Position numbers and translations under genes: made by a program. A stretch of 64,000 nt of DNA from Diprion similis (lineage: Eukaryota > Arthropoda > Insecta > Hymenoptera > Diprionidae). The notes under the pieces were generated by a model. The model had not been told where the DNA came from and made no database searches. It saw only the letters and a program-made list of their open reading frames with translations. The stretch lies in NCBI RefSeq assembly GCF_021155765.1, contig NC_060107.1, positions 10,588,501-10,652,500 on the forward strand, read 5' to 3'. Shown piece by piece: positions 34,292-60,200 of the stretch. Every line of letters begins with the position of its first letter. The first letter of the stretch is position 1.

Positions 34292-35420
34292 TTCTATGTT
34301 TCAACTAATCAAACCTCTCCTCTGTTTCAGCTCATTGAACTTTTCATCTGTTTCAGCTAATTAATTCTTTTTTCTATTTCAGCCAATCAAACCTTTCCTC
34401 TGTTTCAGATAATGAAACCTTTTGTCTGTTTCAGCTTATCGAACTTTTTCTCCGTTTATGCTAATCATGCCTTTCCTCTGTTTCAGCTAATTAAACCTTT
34501 TGTCTGTTTCAGCTAATCAAATCTTTCCTCTGTTTATGCTAATCAAACTTATTTCTTCTGTTTCAGCTAATCAAATCTTTCCTCTGTTTATGCTAATCAA
34601 ACTTATTTCTTCTGTTTCAGCTAATTAAACCTTTCCTCTGTTTCAGCTAATTAAATCTTTTGTCTGTTTCAGCTAATTAAACCTTTCCTCTATTTCAGCT
34701 AATTGAATCTTTTGTCTGTTTCAGCTAATCAAACTTTTCCTCTGTTTCAGCTAATCAAACTTTTCCTCTATTTCAGCTAATTAAACCTTTTGTCTGTTTC
34801 AGCTAATCAAATCTTTCCTCTGTTCATGCTAATCATACTTATTTCTTCTGTTTCAGCTAATTAAACCTTTCCTCTGTTCCAGCTAATTAAATCTTTTGTC
34901 TGTTTCAGCTAATTAAACCTTTCCTCTGTTTCAGCTAATTAAATCTTTCGTCTGTTTCAGCTAATCAAACTTTTCCTCTGTTTCAGCTAATTAAACCTTT
35001 TGTCTATTTCAGCTAATCAAATCTTTCCTCTGTTTATGCTAATCAAACTTATTTCTTCTGTTTCAGCTAATTAAACCTTTTTTCTGTTTCAGCGAATTAA
35101 ACCTTCTGTCTGTTTTAGCTTATCAAACTTTTTCTCTGTTTATGCTAATCAAGCCTTTCCTCTGTTTCAGCTAATTAAACCTTTTGTCTGTTTCAGCTAA
35201 TCAAATCTTTCCTCTGTTTCAGCTAACTATACCTTTTGTCTGTTTCAGCTAATCAAATCTTTCCTCTGTTTCACCTAATTAACTTCCCTCTGTTTCAAGC
35301 TAATAAAAACGTTTTGTCTGTTACAGCTAATCAAACCTTTACTCTGCTAGAAGCTAATTAAAACCTTTTGTCTGTTTCAGCTAATCAAACTTTTCCTCTG
35401 TTTCAGCTAATCAATTTTTC
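34292..35420 (+). repeat. 26-bp minisatellite with a 3'-splice-site-like unit, about 43 copies
   Basis: Unit close to CTAATTAAACCTTTTGTCTG followed by TTTCAG. On the plus strand each unit combines a branch-point-like CTAAT, a pyrimidine tract and CAG, as in a metazoan 3' splice site. Sub-types alternate (TTTTGTCTG or TTTCCTCTG tract). Every few units a longer variant occurs with TTTATG in place of TTTCAG followed by CTTATTTCTTCTG, giving a higher-order pattern (seen near 34530, 34590, 34820, 35030, 35130). Copies are diverged in the first few and last few units and more uniform in the middle. No open reading frame crosses it. Confidence 0.9.
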
Positions 35421-37539
35421 CTTTTAATCACCAATCATAATAATTTTTCATCTAAGATAATTTCTTTCTTGTCTATTTCAAGATCCTAGATCAAGATTTA
35501 TATCCTTATCTGTTCCATGTCACTGAGTTTAATTGGCTCCACTGAAAAATCAACATTTAATTGTTTAGGTCTCGTTTAGGTATATTGGCTGTAAAACTGT
35601 ATTGAAATTATTTCATAAGTGTATAGTTAATTATTATGTATGTAGTATAACTGTATATTAGTATGCGCTATCATTAAGATTGTCATTAATTACAACGTGA
35701 AAATTAAATGCCACTGACTCAAACTAATAAACAAAGCATTTTTCTGTCATGATTTGTCTCAATTTTAAGTGACAAATCGTAATGTTTGACATCTAGTTGG
35801 TTGCCGCATTTTGGAGAAAAAAAAATGAATCAAACTCTCTAGTTGAGTCAGTTACATTTTTCGTTTTCACGGTGTAAAATTTATGGAAGATTATTCTTTT
35901 CGCAAATTCTGGACTCACAATCAGTGAACACAAAATGCATCAAAACTTATTAAGATTTTCTTTAGACGTTTTCGTTATGTTCTCGTTTTATTTTAAAATA
36001 GAGTTTCGTCCCGAGTTGTTGACCATCGGTTTTATTGATACTCCTTGAATTTTTCGTTTTGAATTGGACTGTAGAATTCTGAAGATCTTACGTTTTGTGG
36101 TGATTCGGATTCTTCTTCCTCCTTTTCTCCTCTCATTATTTGGATTGCATACAAAAACAAATTTATTAATGTCGTTGAGATCAATTTTACATTTCATCTT
36201 CGTGGAATAGGCCTATTGGGGATACCACGTTTAAAAAAAACGCACCGAATGCTCTACCCCTAGTGGTGGTGTGGAAACGAGCTGTCTCTATACTTGCATG
36301 AAATTTTAACAAACGTATTATTATAGTAATGGTTGTCTTTATCTTCTTATGGATATATACACAAGATTGAAAGGGATTTTAATTGAATGATATTATTACA
36401 ATTTATTGTTACAATTGTTATATGGATCTTATACTCTTTTAAATAACTGGACTTTTTTAGAATAATCATCTTTTATATTATGTCAACTAAATGCTGTTTT
36501 ATTTCGAATAAAAATCACTCAACGGTTGATCATGAATTTAATTAAAACTACCTTAAATGTATACATATTTATTATTTATATTAACATATTTTAATTGAAT
36601 TATATTGTTACAATCGTTATCATATAGATCTAATATTCTTTTGAGCAACTGTACTTTTCTAGAATAATCATCTTTTATATTATGTCAACTAATTGCTGTT
36701 TTATGTCAAATATAAATCACTCAACGGTTGACCATGAATCTAATTGAAACTATCTTAAATATGTATGTACATATTTACTATTGCAACTGACGGTGTTGAC
36801 TGAGGATATCAGTCAACTATTGCTCAACGGGTAACACAGTTCTCAATTTTTTTTTCAAATTTAATTAGCCTACAAGAAGACTCTGAATTTCATTAAATTT
36901 CTTCAATCAAACTGTTTCTAGTTATGATTTTTTTTCAAATCACCTTTTTTAAAAATTGACATTTTTCCAGAGGACGTAGCGCAAAAACGTGAAGTCTGAC
37001 AACAAAATTTAAAAAATAAAATGTTTGATAGAAAAAAACTTGAAAAAAAATTAAGTCTTCTTGTGGGCTAGTAGAATTTCGAAAAAAAAAAATGCAAATT
37101 GAATCCCAAAACATGAAATCAAAACTAGGACGAGTTCAGCTGTTGCGGGATTCAGTACCCAAAATTCGTTAGCTAACGATATCCTTAACCGCTACTAACG
37201 ATGAGTGTCGTTACGAGCTATTCTGCGGGTGAATGCCCAACTGTATATTTCTTCAGTCACGCCACGAGTAAAGGGCTTGTCCGTGCCTTGTCCAAAAATT
37301 CCTCGTATAGTAGTCAAAAATGCTTGATTTAAACATGTACGAACGGGTTCACAACTCGAGCCTCAACACGAGTTTTTTTTACTTGTGTCAAATTTACCGA
37401 CAGTTGACGGGAAAACTCTCGCCTTATCCCGCCGGGCCGAGTCTTCGTGCACTAGCCAGTCACATGACGCGTTGCACGCCGAGTCCAATGAGAGGCTCAT
37501 GAGTAAAGCTCGCTGAACCACGGGCCGTGTAATCCGGCC
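35421..37539. other. Non-coding DNA between the minisatellite and the ABCC4 promoter
   Basis: AT-rich, no gene seen. Two segments, 36405-36560 and 36600-36780, are near-duplicates: both contain TTACAATTGTTAT-like, TAGAATAATCATCTTTTATA, TTATGTCAACTAA and CACTCAACGGTTGA blocks, so a local tandem duplication of about 200 bp is present. The last 350 bp are richer in GC and probably hold promoter-proximal sequence. Confidence 0.5.
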
Positions 37540-37570
37540 TTAAAACAGCAATCTGCAAATACTGTCAGTT
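37539..37570 (+). promoter_or_regulatory. Candidate ABCC4 core promoter
   Basis: CTTAAAA (37539) lies about 27 bp before TCAGTT (37565-37570), which fits the insect initiator; a second TCAGTC follows at 37581. The leader from here to the start codon would be about 250 nt and contains short upstream ORFs (ATGATGAATTAG; ATGATAATCGGTTTATGA). Confidence 0.35.
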
Positions 37571-37815
37571 CCGTGTTCTGTCAGTCGACCTTGTGTGAGT
37601 CTCGTGACCACGTTTGATTGTAACTGCAGCCAGCATCTCATTGTAAGTCAGCAGCGGGAGCGGTTGGCTGGTGTGCAATGATGAATTAGTCGGTGTCACA
37701 AGTATTGATCCTGATTGTGATCAATTATTCCTAAATTAAGATCTGTAAACTAAGCCTTACACGGATTATTTTTGATATTTTATGATAATCGGTTTATGAT
37801 AAAAGTCGTGACGGA

Positions 37816-51281
<13,466 letters not shown>

Positions 51282-54200
51282 AGATCAGCCTATTCGAACA
51301 TAATATTCTTGCTCATAGGCCTAAACACGTTGAACAGACATTACCTACCAGCAGATCGACAACTTTAAACAAAAGCATTCACAATGAATGGTTATAACCG
51401 AATATTCTATTTGTATTTTTCAACAGTACAAACTTGTAGTTAATTTTTTTTCCTCTTTTAAGTCAGTAGAAGAATTTTATCCCGAACAAAACATTTATTT
51501 TATTATCATTGTACTTCAGGAAAAAACTTAAGATTATGGTGTTATTGACACTGATTAGCATCATCGGAAGTATTTGAATCTTACGTGATATTTTTTTCCC
51601 TGTGCATCACAAGTTAGTCAGTTATTCAAAATATTCTAGTTAATAATTAGCACGTAGTAACAAAATCTTCACTACGTGATAGACGTTCTCTTCATTTTTA
51701 TGTCCAAAAAGTCTCCAATTACTCCAAATATTTCAACTGCACATTGAATCTATAATGATTTCCTGTTTTGCGGCTGTGCTTAAAACTACCAACTTAATTC
51801 AAGTTATTTATCATATGTTATACACACCTAATGTGCCTGAAACTGTGGCGAAAGATTTAGAATATTTGTGATAAAAGAAATTGTCAGTAAGTAATTCGCC
51901 GCTACAATTCACAATGTTAAACATGAACAAGAACATACAATTTTCGGGTGGAGGTCAAAACTTGGAAGGGTCATTATATTGAATGGCTGATATGTCGAAA
52001 TTTCAAACAGGTGAATATAAAATAACGAAAGATTAATTGTTCCAAAATCAAGATTTTAAACAATTCATCTTTCGTCATTTTATTTTTACACGTTTGAAAT
52101 TTCGATATATTGACCCTTCCAAATTTTGACCCCAACCCTAATTTTCACTCTAATTAGGCATTAAGGAAAAATATTTAATTTCTGAATCTTTCTGATTTAT
52201 ACAAAACATTTGGAGATACCTTTGAACGTACGAGAAATGAACTTGATCTCGTGGCATTTACATCTTATTTCACACTCAGGGCTGAATGAACTCCACTATC
52301 GAAAAAAAAAATTATAAAACACCGAAAACCTGTTTAAAAATGATAGTGAACACGAATTGAACAACATCCCTACTACGCAGTTGAAATGAATCCGAGAAAA
52401 TTTGAATAATTTGTGAGACAACGATTCGAAAAAAAGTGTTATAAGTAAAAGATTTAAAATTAATTAACTTTTTGTGCCAATTATAACGATTATAGACTCA
52501 TTTTGCTTGCTGACTAGACCCTCAAAAGTTTTCTGAAATACATTCCGGAAATCTAATACTAAAATATAATTATAACGCTTAAATGTAATTGTTGATGAAC
52601 ATCCGTTGTACCCTACTTTGGAAGATCTATTTTTATGATAATCCATGCTGGAGGTAATAATTTCTACCATTTCTTCTGTCGCCCTTTGCAAGTCTTTACG
52701 ATGAGGAAAGTGAGTTCAAAAACATTAGAATCTGTAGAAACGCCAACGATCAATCATTTTGAACAGTTTGGTTACAAAACCTTTTCTCGAATTATTGATA
52801 TATTAGCTGATATTATTCAAATTTTCTGAGCTTCAGATTATTACACAGTAGTAATGTTGTTTTTATTCAGTTTCACTACCATTGGTATAAATAACATTAA
52901 TGGAGATTTTTTAAATGGTTTTTTCTGTTTTCCTAACATCAATCATTAATAGTGAACATTAAAAAAAATATTGTGCCAGAAGTGGTTTCATTCATCATGA
53001 AATCATTCAAATGAACTCAAAATAATCAATAACAAGAATGATTGGCACTGAAACTTTTACTGCCAAATATAAAATAGATTATTTCAACATGTTGTACTTA
53101 AGAAACTTTTATTACCAATGCCAGAAGTACAATGTGATTCCAAGCAAAAGCATTTGCTCTACAAAGCTCTTCTACATGTTCAAAATAAGTAACATTGGTT
53201 GGATAATAAATTTCAGCAATGTTATTAGTATATTTGGATGACATTTTATGGTGTTAGTAATAATAGATCTAAACAGTTACTCCAAATTCAACCACATTCT
53301 TTTTTGAAACCGTATTTACGCGATGCCATTACTGAACCATGGTATATTTGTACTTATATATGTATATTTTCTAACTCATTTAGATATATTTATATGTATA
53401 ATAGATATTTACAAATATTTAGTTATATTGCTGTATGACACAAATGTCGAAAAAAGTAATCCAGTTTTTAGTTTATAGTGAAAATCAAAACATTGTGCTG
53501 GCTGTAAAGCACATATTATTTTCATCAGTTAAGTGTAGATAGGCTCGATTTTCCATTTCTTGGAGGTAATTAATTATTAATATTCATGGAAAATGGATCT
53601 GCCAGTTAGGCTCTCTGTGCTCTTCCTCTCTCTTTTCAAATTAATTTTTTAAAATATACAATCTACTGCAGAAGTCTTAAGTTTCTGATTCTTCTTAGTT
53701 TCGTACAAAAACTAGCATCCTCTTTAGGCAATTGATTTACTTAAAGCAAATTCATTTATATTTTTGCACTATTTTTAGTGACTACCGAAACGTGGTTTTT
53801 AACTCTGCAATTTCCCAAATTTTGGATAGACTCTAACAGTCAGCGTGCATTCAGTACAGAAGTGTGAAATGCTCGGTAAACAAAATAGAAAAATCTCAGG
53901 TGAAATCGTAGAGAAAATTACGTGAAATCTGTTTGCTTTTAGAGGATTAATAGTACATGACAATTTTCCTCATTAATTTAAAACTCAATGAATTGAAGTT
54001 ATATTAATTGACCATACATGTCAACAGCTAATCATTGGCTTTTTTTTCTTCTTGATTAAGTAACGAGTTCCATAAAACAATGAACCTCATGGTGTCCGAA
54101 TTGTATGAGGAATCCCTTTTTATAACCTCACAAGCATTTGGAACATTATTTCTGAATTCTTACAACTTGGGATTTTTTTTGTTTCATGTTTTTTTTTTTT

Positions 54201-57200
54201 TTTAAGTCGTGTATAAATGTTCAGCGTACATTAACGAAATGCTATCATTGCTACACAATGATACATATTGCGACCAATACTTTAAATCAAATGTTCTCAC
54301 GAGACTTACAGGGAAAGTATTTCATATTGATCAGTAGGGTTTGAGAACTAATTTTATGAAAAATCGATTTCCAAAACTACACAACAACTTGAAAACCAAT
54401 GTTTTCCAATGCTATTATACATAAAACTTCTTAGACTAATTTTGCAGAATTATATACACAAATATGAACATTAGAAATCCCTAAAAAAATCTGGTACTTA
54501 ATAGATTAAGGATGTCTTACAATTTCAAGAACAAAATAGTAATAGGCTGGTTACAAACTATAACCAGAAATGTGAATACCTCATGCATATTTGCGAATGA
54601 CCATATTGAATGCACATTTTAATGTAATTCATGAAGTCTCAAAAATGTAATAAACTTGGTTTTGAAAAAAATTGTTTAAATTTACTACTACATATTATTT
54701 TTTTGGCTCACGGTACCTGAAATTTTCTGTCGTGAAATCGATTTTTACTCGAGGCTTTCCACCAATTTGACGTGAGCTCAAAACGACATCCAGAATATGA
54801 TAAAATTAACAACTGCGATAATACCATATGAAGATTTCGCTTTTCAGCAATTTATAACAATGACTCAAGACTGCACACAATCGACTAATCTCGATAAATT
54901 ACGTCGGTTTAAAAGCAACAGATTTGTAGAACCCTAATACGAGTGGACAGTGAACCCTCAGGAATTCAAAAAAGATAACAACAACATTGTCAGATCAACA
55001 GCTACGAAAATACAACGAAATTTTTTTGTTTCTCAGCTGTAACTTTGAAAGTATTAATTTTATTTTCTCTAATATCCACATATCATATAAAACATTCACT
55101 CCTGATTTACAAGACAGTCTAGAATAAATTTTGCCTAAGGACTCTCAGTGGTAAAAATGATTTGATGCTGGCTCTTCGGACTGCTTGAAACTATGGGTAT
55201 CCAGAGTATATCTCAGCTAGGATATCATAGAATCATTGCGGAGAAAATACTGCCGGTTTTCACTGTTCAACTTGCCGTAGTGAATCAAGGTAAAAATCCA
55301 CAAGCATTTCATAATTATTATTCTTGCTGATAGATAAGTTGTATTGATTGATTTGATTTTCAATGAATCCCAACAGAGACCCTGTTTTATAATTTTTTAA
55401 CTACAGTCGTATATGTTACACGACGAAAAGAAACCAGCATGGGTGTACAATATTATATTATTTAATGTATAGTAACATGAGATCAAGTTAAAACAATATA
55501 TAACTATAGAAATACAATATACGTTAAGTCATAGTTTTATTTTCTTACGAGTGTACATAATGCAGTCTGAGGTGTAAATGGGTCCAAGGCCTACTTCATA
55601 AAGATACCCTTTACCTTCATAGTCATTCTGATAATCTCAACTCTTACATTGAAATACCTGATATCATTGAATATCTACTCTACAGAAAACATTACTTTCT
55701 AAATTTGATTAAATATACATTTTAAATTATATTCGATGGCGACGGGAATATTTTAACACGTCTCTTATGAAAGCGTTACAGTTTTTACGGTCACATCATA
55801 TTCATCGGCAGTTATTATACTGAAAATAAATGAAAGAAAACCAAAAATAAAATTATCACTGAGCTACATAAATTTGTAAGAATCGTTCCTGTTACACAAT
55901 ACATAACTGTGAAGATTAAAGTTTTTCAAATATTCACGGGTTATTAATTTCAGTTTTAGTACTTAATTAATCCGGGGTAACTGTTTTCGTGCAATACAAA
56001 GCAAGATGATATTTTTTTGTATTTTTGCCTTGATATGCTTCGATTAGAATAGCATTGAGTAAATATGTGCTAAACTTTCGTTCATCACAAGGAGGAAAAA
56101 CGTAGCATTGAATCTTCTGTAAAACAGCGGAATAAATCACTTTGATTCAGATTATTAAAGTTTGCATCTATCGGTGGACTTTCTAATATCAATGATGCAT
56201 GCTACACTCATACGATTGTGCTAATAGTGTAAATACATTAGATGGTTACTGGCACGTCAGTGTATTTCACACCATAGTAGAACGTTTCAACACACATTTA
56301 CATGATTTAATGAAGCAAAGAACAATAATGGAAGAGTTATCGAATATTTCATTCAACATTTCGACTATTGGTCACTGTATCTCCAAACTTTCAGCTCTTC
56401 AGAAATTGAAAGTTTCATCTTTAATCGTGCTTTTGATAAAACAAATAATCAGCTACAAATATTAGTACACTAAATTTTCAAATCAAGTAAACTTTTTGTC
56501 GACTTATTTTCATTCACCTTATAAAGTAATTTAACGTAAAAAAACGAATAAGAATAATGTTTCCGTTACCAATTGAATGCAACTTGTATCACACTATTTA
56601 GCAAAATGAAAACCAAAACATATGTGATAAATTGCTACATTCAATTCGCTCAGATTTTCATGAACTGCTGAAAAAAAAAGATTAAAATATTTATGATTGT
56701 ATGATCTGTCAGACAGTGAATTTCTTCTGGTTGAGAAGAATTAACGGAAACATCTATTCATCGTATTATTCTAACGATCAAAATATTCGGTTCAAAACCG
56801 GGAGATTTGTCATGTCGAAAAAACAACTTTCCCTCACTTATAAACGAATAGTTAATAATTTCATCCGTAAGTTAGTTTTCGTCTGAAAATATTTTTTTAT
56901 AATTTAACGTGCTGAGAAAAAATCGTTTTTAAACGAATTTCTTCAAATTTCTGCAAATTACCTAATAAAATCTCCAATAGGCGTAACAGGGAAAATAATT
57001 TCGTATGCTTAAAACCTCAATTGGATAGGTATGATTGAAGACATTTTATCCTGCCACATAAACAGAAGAAAAAAACATTCAGAGAAAAAATATGAAAATT
57101 TAATAACTAGTGATATAATTGAACAAGCTACTTTCGTCGAATTGAACGATACAGAAACCCAAAGATGAAATGGTTGTGGTTTTATATACAGAGGTGCATT

Positions 57201-57252
57201 TCATCTTGTGACGTACACATATCTATTATATAGCAGTATTACTGAATCAAAA
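51282..57252. other. Intergenic, 3' UTRs of ABCC4 and DNAJC7
   Basis: Six kilobases without a recognisable gene. The ABCC4 3' UTR starts at the left; the DNAJC7 3' UTR (minus strand) starts at the right, with an AATAAA on the minus strand at about 55533-55538 as one possible end. A 200-bp stretch at 51945-52125 contains an inverted repeat (GAAATTTC, ATAAAATAACGAAAGATTAA against its complement near 52070-52115). MITE copy E is at 52300-52955. Short open frames are all AT-rich and unlike any protein I know. Confidence 0.5.
52300..52955. mobile_element. Long-TIR MITE family, copy E
   Basis: Downstream of ABCC4. The left arm is partly deleted at its tip (starts at AATGATAGTGAACACGAATT, GAACAACATCCCTACTA). 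The right arm keeps CACAGTAGTAATGTTGTTTT, TTTCACTACCATTGGTATAA and GGAGATTTTTTAAATGG. The interior shares TTTGCTTGCTGACTAGA..AAAAG and ATAATTATAACGCTTAAATG with copies A and B. Confidence 0.65.
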
Positions 57253-60200
57253 TTAGCCGAAGTGGGCAGTAAAACCGTTGGGCATACCACCTGCTTGGAA
57301 CTGATAGCCACCACCATGATGTCCAAAGAAGGATTGAAACATTGCATTCGGATCCATTTCTGCAATGAAAAAAATTGCATGTTAGCATAACCAGGCTGAT
57401 TACTCCGAAACTAAGCAAGATACAAAAAAACGTTTCCTACAAAATATTTAGAGTTCAAAGGGGGAAAGAAGATGAAAATATCAGATCTGTCATAAGCAGA
57501 GTCGCCAAGGTCAGGTGAAAGTCAACTTGGTTTTTTTTAATGAAATAATATATTTTTTTTGTCAGCATCATAAAATTCAAATACTCACCGTATATTCCAC
57601 CCTCCATATCTTCCAAGTCATGACCATTGTCATATCGTGCACGTTTCTTGGGATCTGAAAGAATGCCGTACGCCTCGCCAACTTCTTTGAACTTTTTCTC
57701 CTGCTCTTTTTTCTCACCTTCAGAAGCATTCGCGTGTTTATCTATAAAATTTGAAACTCATTACGGAAAGTTCATCTATTAAATACTGCGGTTCAATTGC
57801 TAAAAACGAAAATGACCGTATACTTTACCTGGGTGATGTACCATGGCTCTCTTTCTATATGCTTTCTTGATATCGTCGGTTGACGCATTTTTGTCAATGC
57901 CAAGAATTTTATAGTAGTCTTTTCTTTTGGATTTTTTCAATGCAAGTTTGGCTTCCTGCAGCAATCTTTTGTTATCTGGAATTAAGTATGCGATAAGTTA
58001 AACATCTAGTTCACGGAGAAATATGCTGTGCTTATAGCAAAAATTGATTTTTCTTGTAAGCCATCTAATTTCACAGTACCTCTGCTCTTGTCCATTTTAC
58101 ACGCTTGTTCATAATCGCGAACAGCCTCTTCAAACTCTTCAAGTTCCATGTAGCACGCGGCTCGTTTAAGTAAAGCTTTGAGGTAACTTTCATCGAGCTT
58201 CAGTGCTTCGGTACACTCTTGTAAAGATTCTCTGAATTTTCTTAGCTGGAAACATATTTATTGTAAAATGATATGGGAATAAACTATATCATTGATGGCA
58301 AAAGTGGCAATAGACTTATGATTTACAATGCAGTATAAGAAAGAAGTACGACTGTTACGAAAAATTACACATTCCACCTAAGCAAATATTCAAATTTATA
58401 TGTTTGGATAAAAATAGTATGTTTACCTTGGCATATATCAATGCTTTATTAAAGTGTAATTTAGCATTGGCTAATATGTTCTGAGGATCTATGGTTAAGG
58501 CTTGGGTATACAGATCGAATGCCTCGGCATATTTTTCCATTTTAAACGCAGTGTTACCGTCTTCTTTTTTCTGTTTCAAAGATTTTGCTCTCTGAAATAT
58601 GACAAGAATTGAAAAAGTATTATAATCATTAATATGCCTTTCAAGGTGTTGTAACAATAAGAGGGAAAAGATTCAAGGGGTAAAAGATTTAAGAATATTT
58701 CATGTATGTGAGAAGATTTGTCTTCAATTCGATAGAATGGCTGAAACTGTAGTTGGATTTTGACGTTACCTTGTAAATCTCCATCGCCTTAGTATGATCA
58801 GGTGCTAGACGAAGAACTTGTTGAAAATGCATAAATGCTCGATCTACGTTGTCTTGGTAGTAAAGACACATGCCGCGTACATAAATTGCATCTACGTTCT
58901 GTTTGTTAATGTGTAAAACATCGCTAAAACAAACAATACATTATTCCTCACCATATGAACACTTGTTTTCAACACCTTTTATCTATACACTTTTTCAAAG
59001 TGTTCTAGGCTTTCAAGAAATCGGAAAAAATGCAGTTTCTTCTCAAGGTGTTGACTACATTATCCAAAAGTTGGTAAACTCAGAAGTTCTCAAGTATTAT
59101 TCACAAAAATTGATATTCAGAAAACGACCGTTCCCTAAAAGACTTTGTGTTCACACGGAGGGTTAAAACGGTGAAAAAAATCCAAAACGAAAACAATGAA
59201 TAAATATGACAAACTTGGATATTTCCTGTGCCTCTTGAAATCTGCCTAGAAATGCCAAGCATTCTGCTTTGCGGAGCTTGAATGTTACGCAAGAGGTGCT
59301 CACATCGCAACAGCGGTCCATGCAGTATACAACCTGTAATAAATTTAAATAAATCATAACAAGATTGAAGCTTTGAATATGAGAAATATAACAATAGAAG
59401 AAACAGTTTGGGACTGATAGAGATGGTTTAATTCTGTCAGCTCTCATTGAAGTTCTATAAATGAATCTTACTTTACGAAAATCTTTTTTTTCATAAGCCA
59501 CTTCTGCTTCTTGTAAGTATTTCTCAAGGTGTTCCAAGTTTTTTTTTTCCGAAAGAATAGCACTGTTACTGGGATCCAGCTCCAACACCTTTTCCAAGGC
59601 TGCTCTAGCTCCGATGTTATCGCCGACAATCAAAGAGCATTTCATAACTCGTGGATAAGCCTGTAGGAATACTAAACATGTCACAAATATTTCAGACTTT
59701 TTTGAGGGTAACCAAAAGTTAGGAAAAGAGAAGAAAAACTGTTGAAAAAATCTGCAGCAATGTTAATTGTCAATGATAGTAAATACAAATGAAACAACAT
59801 TCATACTATGTAATAGAAATGATTCTAAACAAATTCGAATAATACAAGCTGAGATATTTAGAACTTGACAAAAGGATGTTTTTTCATTCTTGTTCACCAT
59901 CATGGCATAAAAAACATTGCTTTCGATTCATACCTTGGGGCGCAATTATCTTTAATAAATTAAGCTAATTTGCTGCAGATTTCATAATGTTCAGACTAAT
60001 ATACCTTTACAAATCCTGGATCAATGGCGATGCACTTCTTAGCATCTGCCAAGGCGTCGTGATATTTACCCAGCATCATATAACATGCAGCACGGTTTCC
60101 GTAGTATGCCGGTGAATTGGGACAGAGCTCTGTAAAATTGTAGTTCACTTGAATCATTGATCACAACATGAATTATTTATGTTCAGAGTGAACGCTTTTC

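Noticed and set aside
34292..35420. The 26-bp array as a coding repeat
   Set aside because: Unit length is not a multiple of three and stops (TAA in CTAATTAA) occur in every unit.
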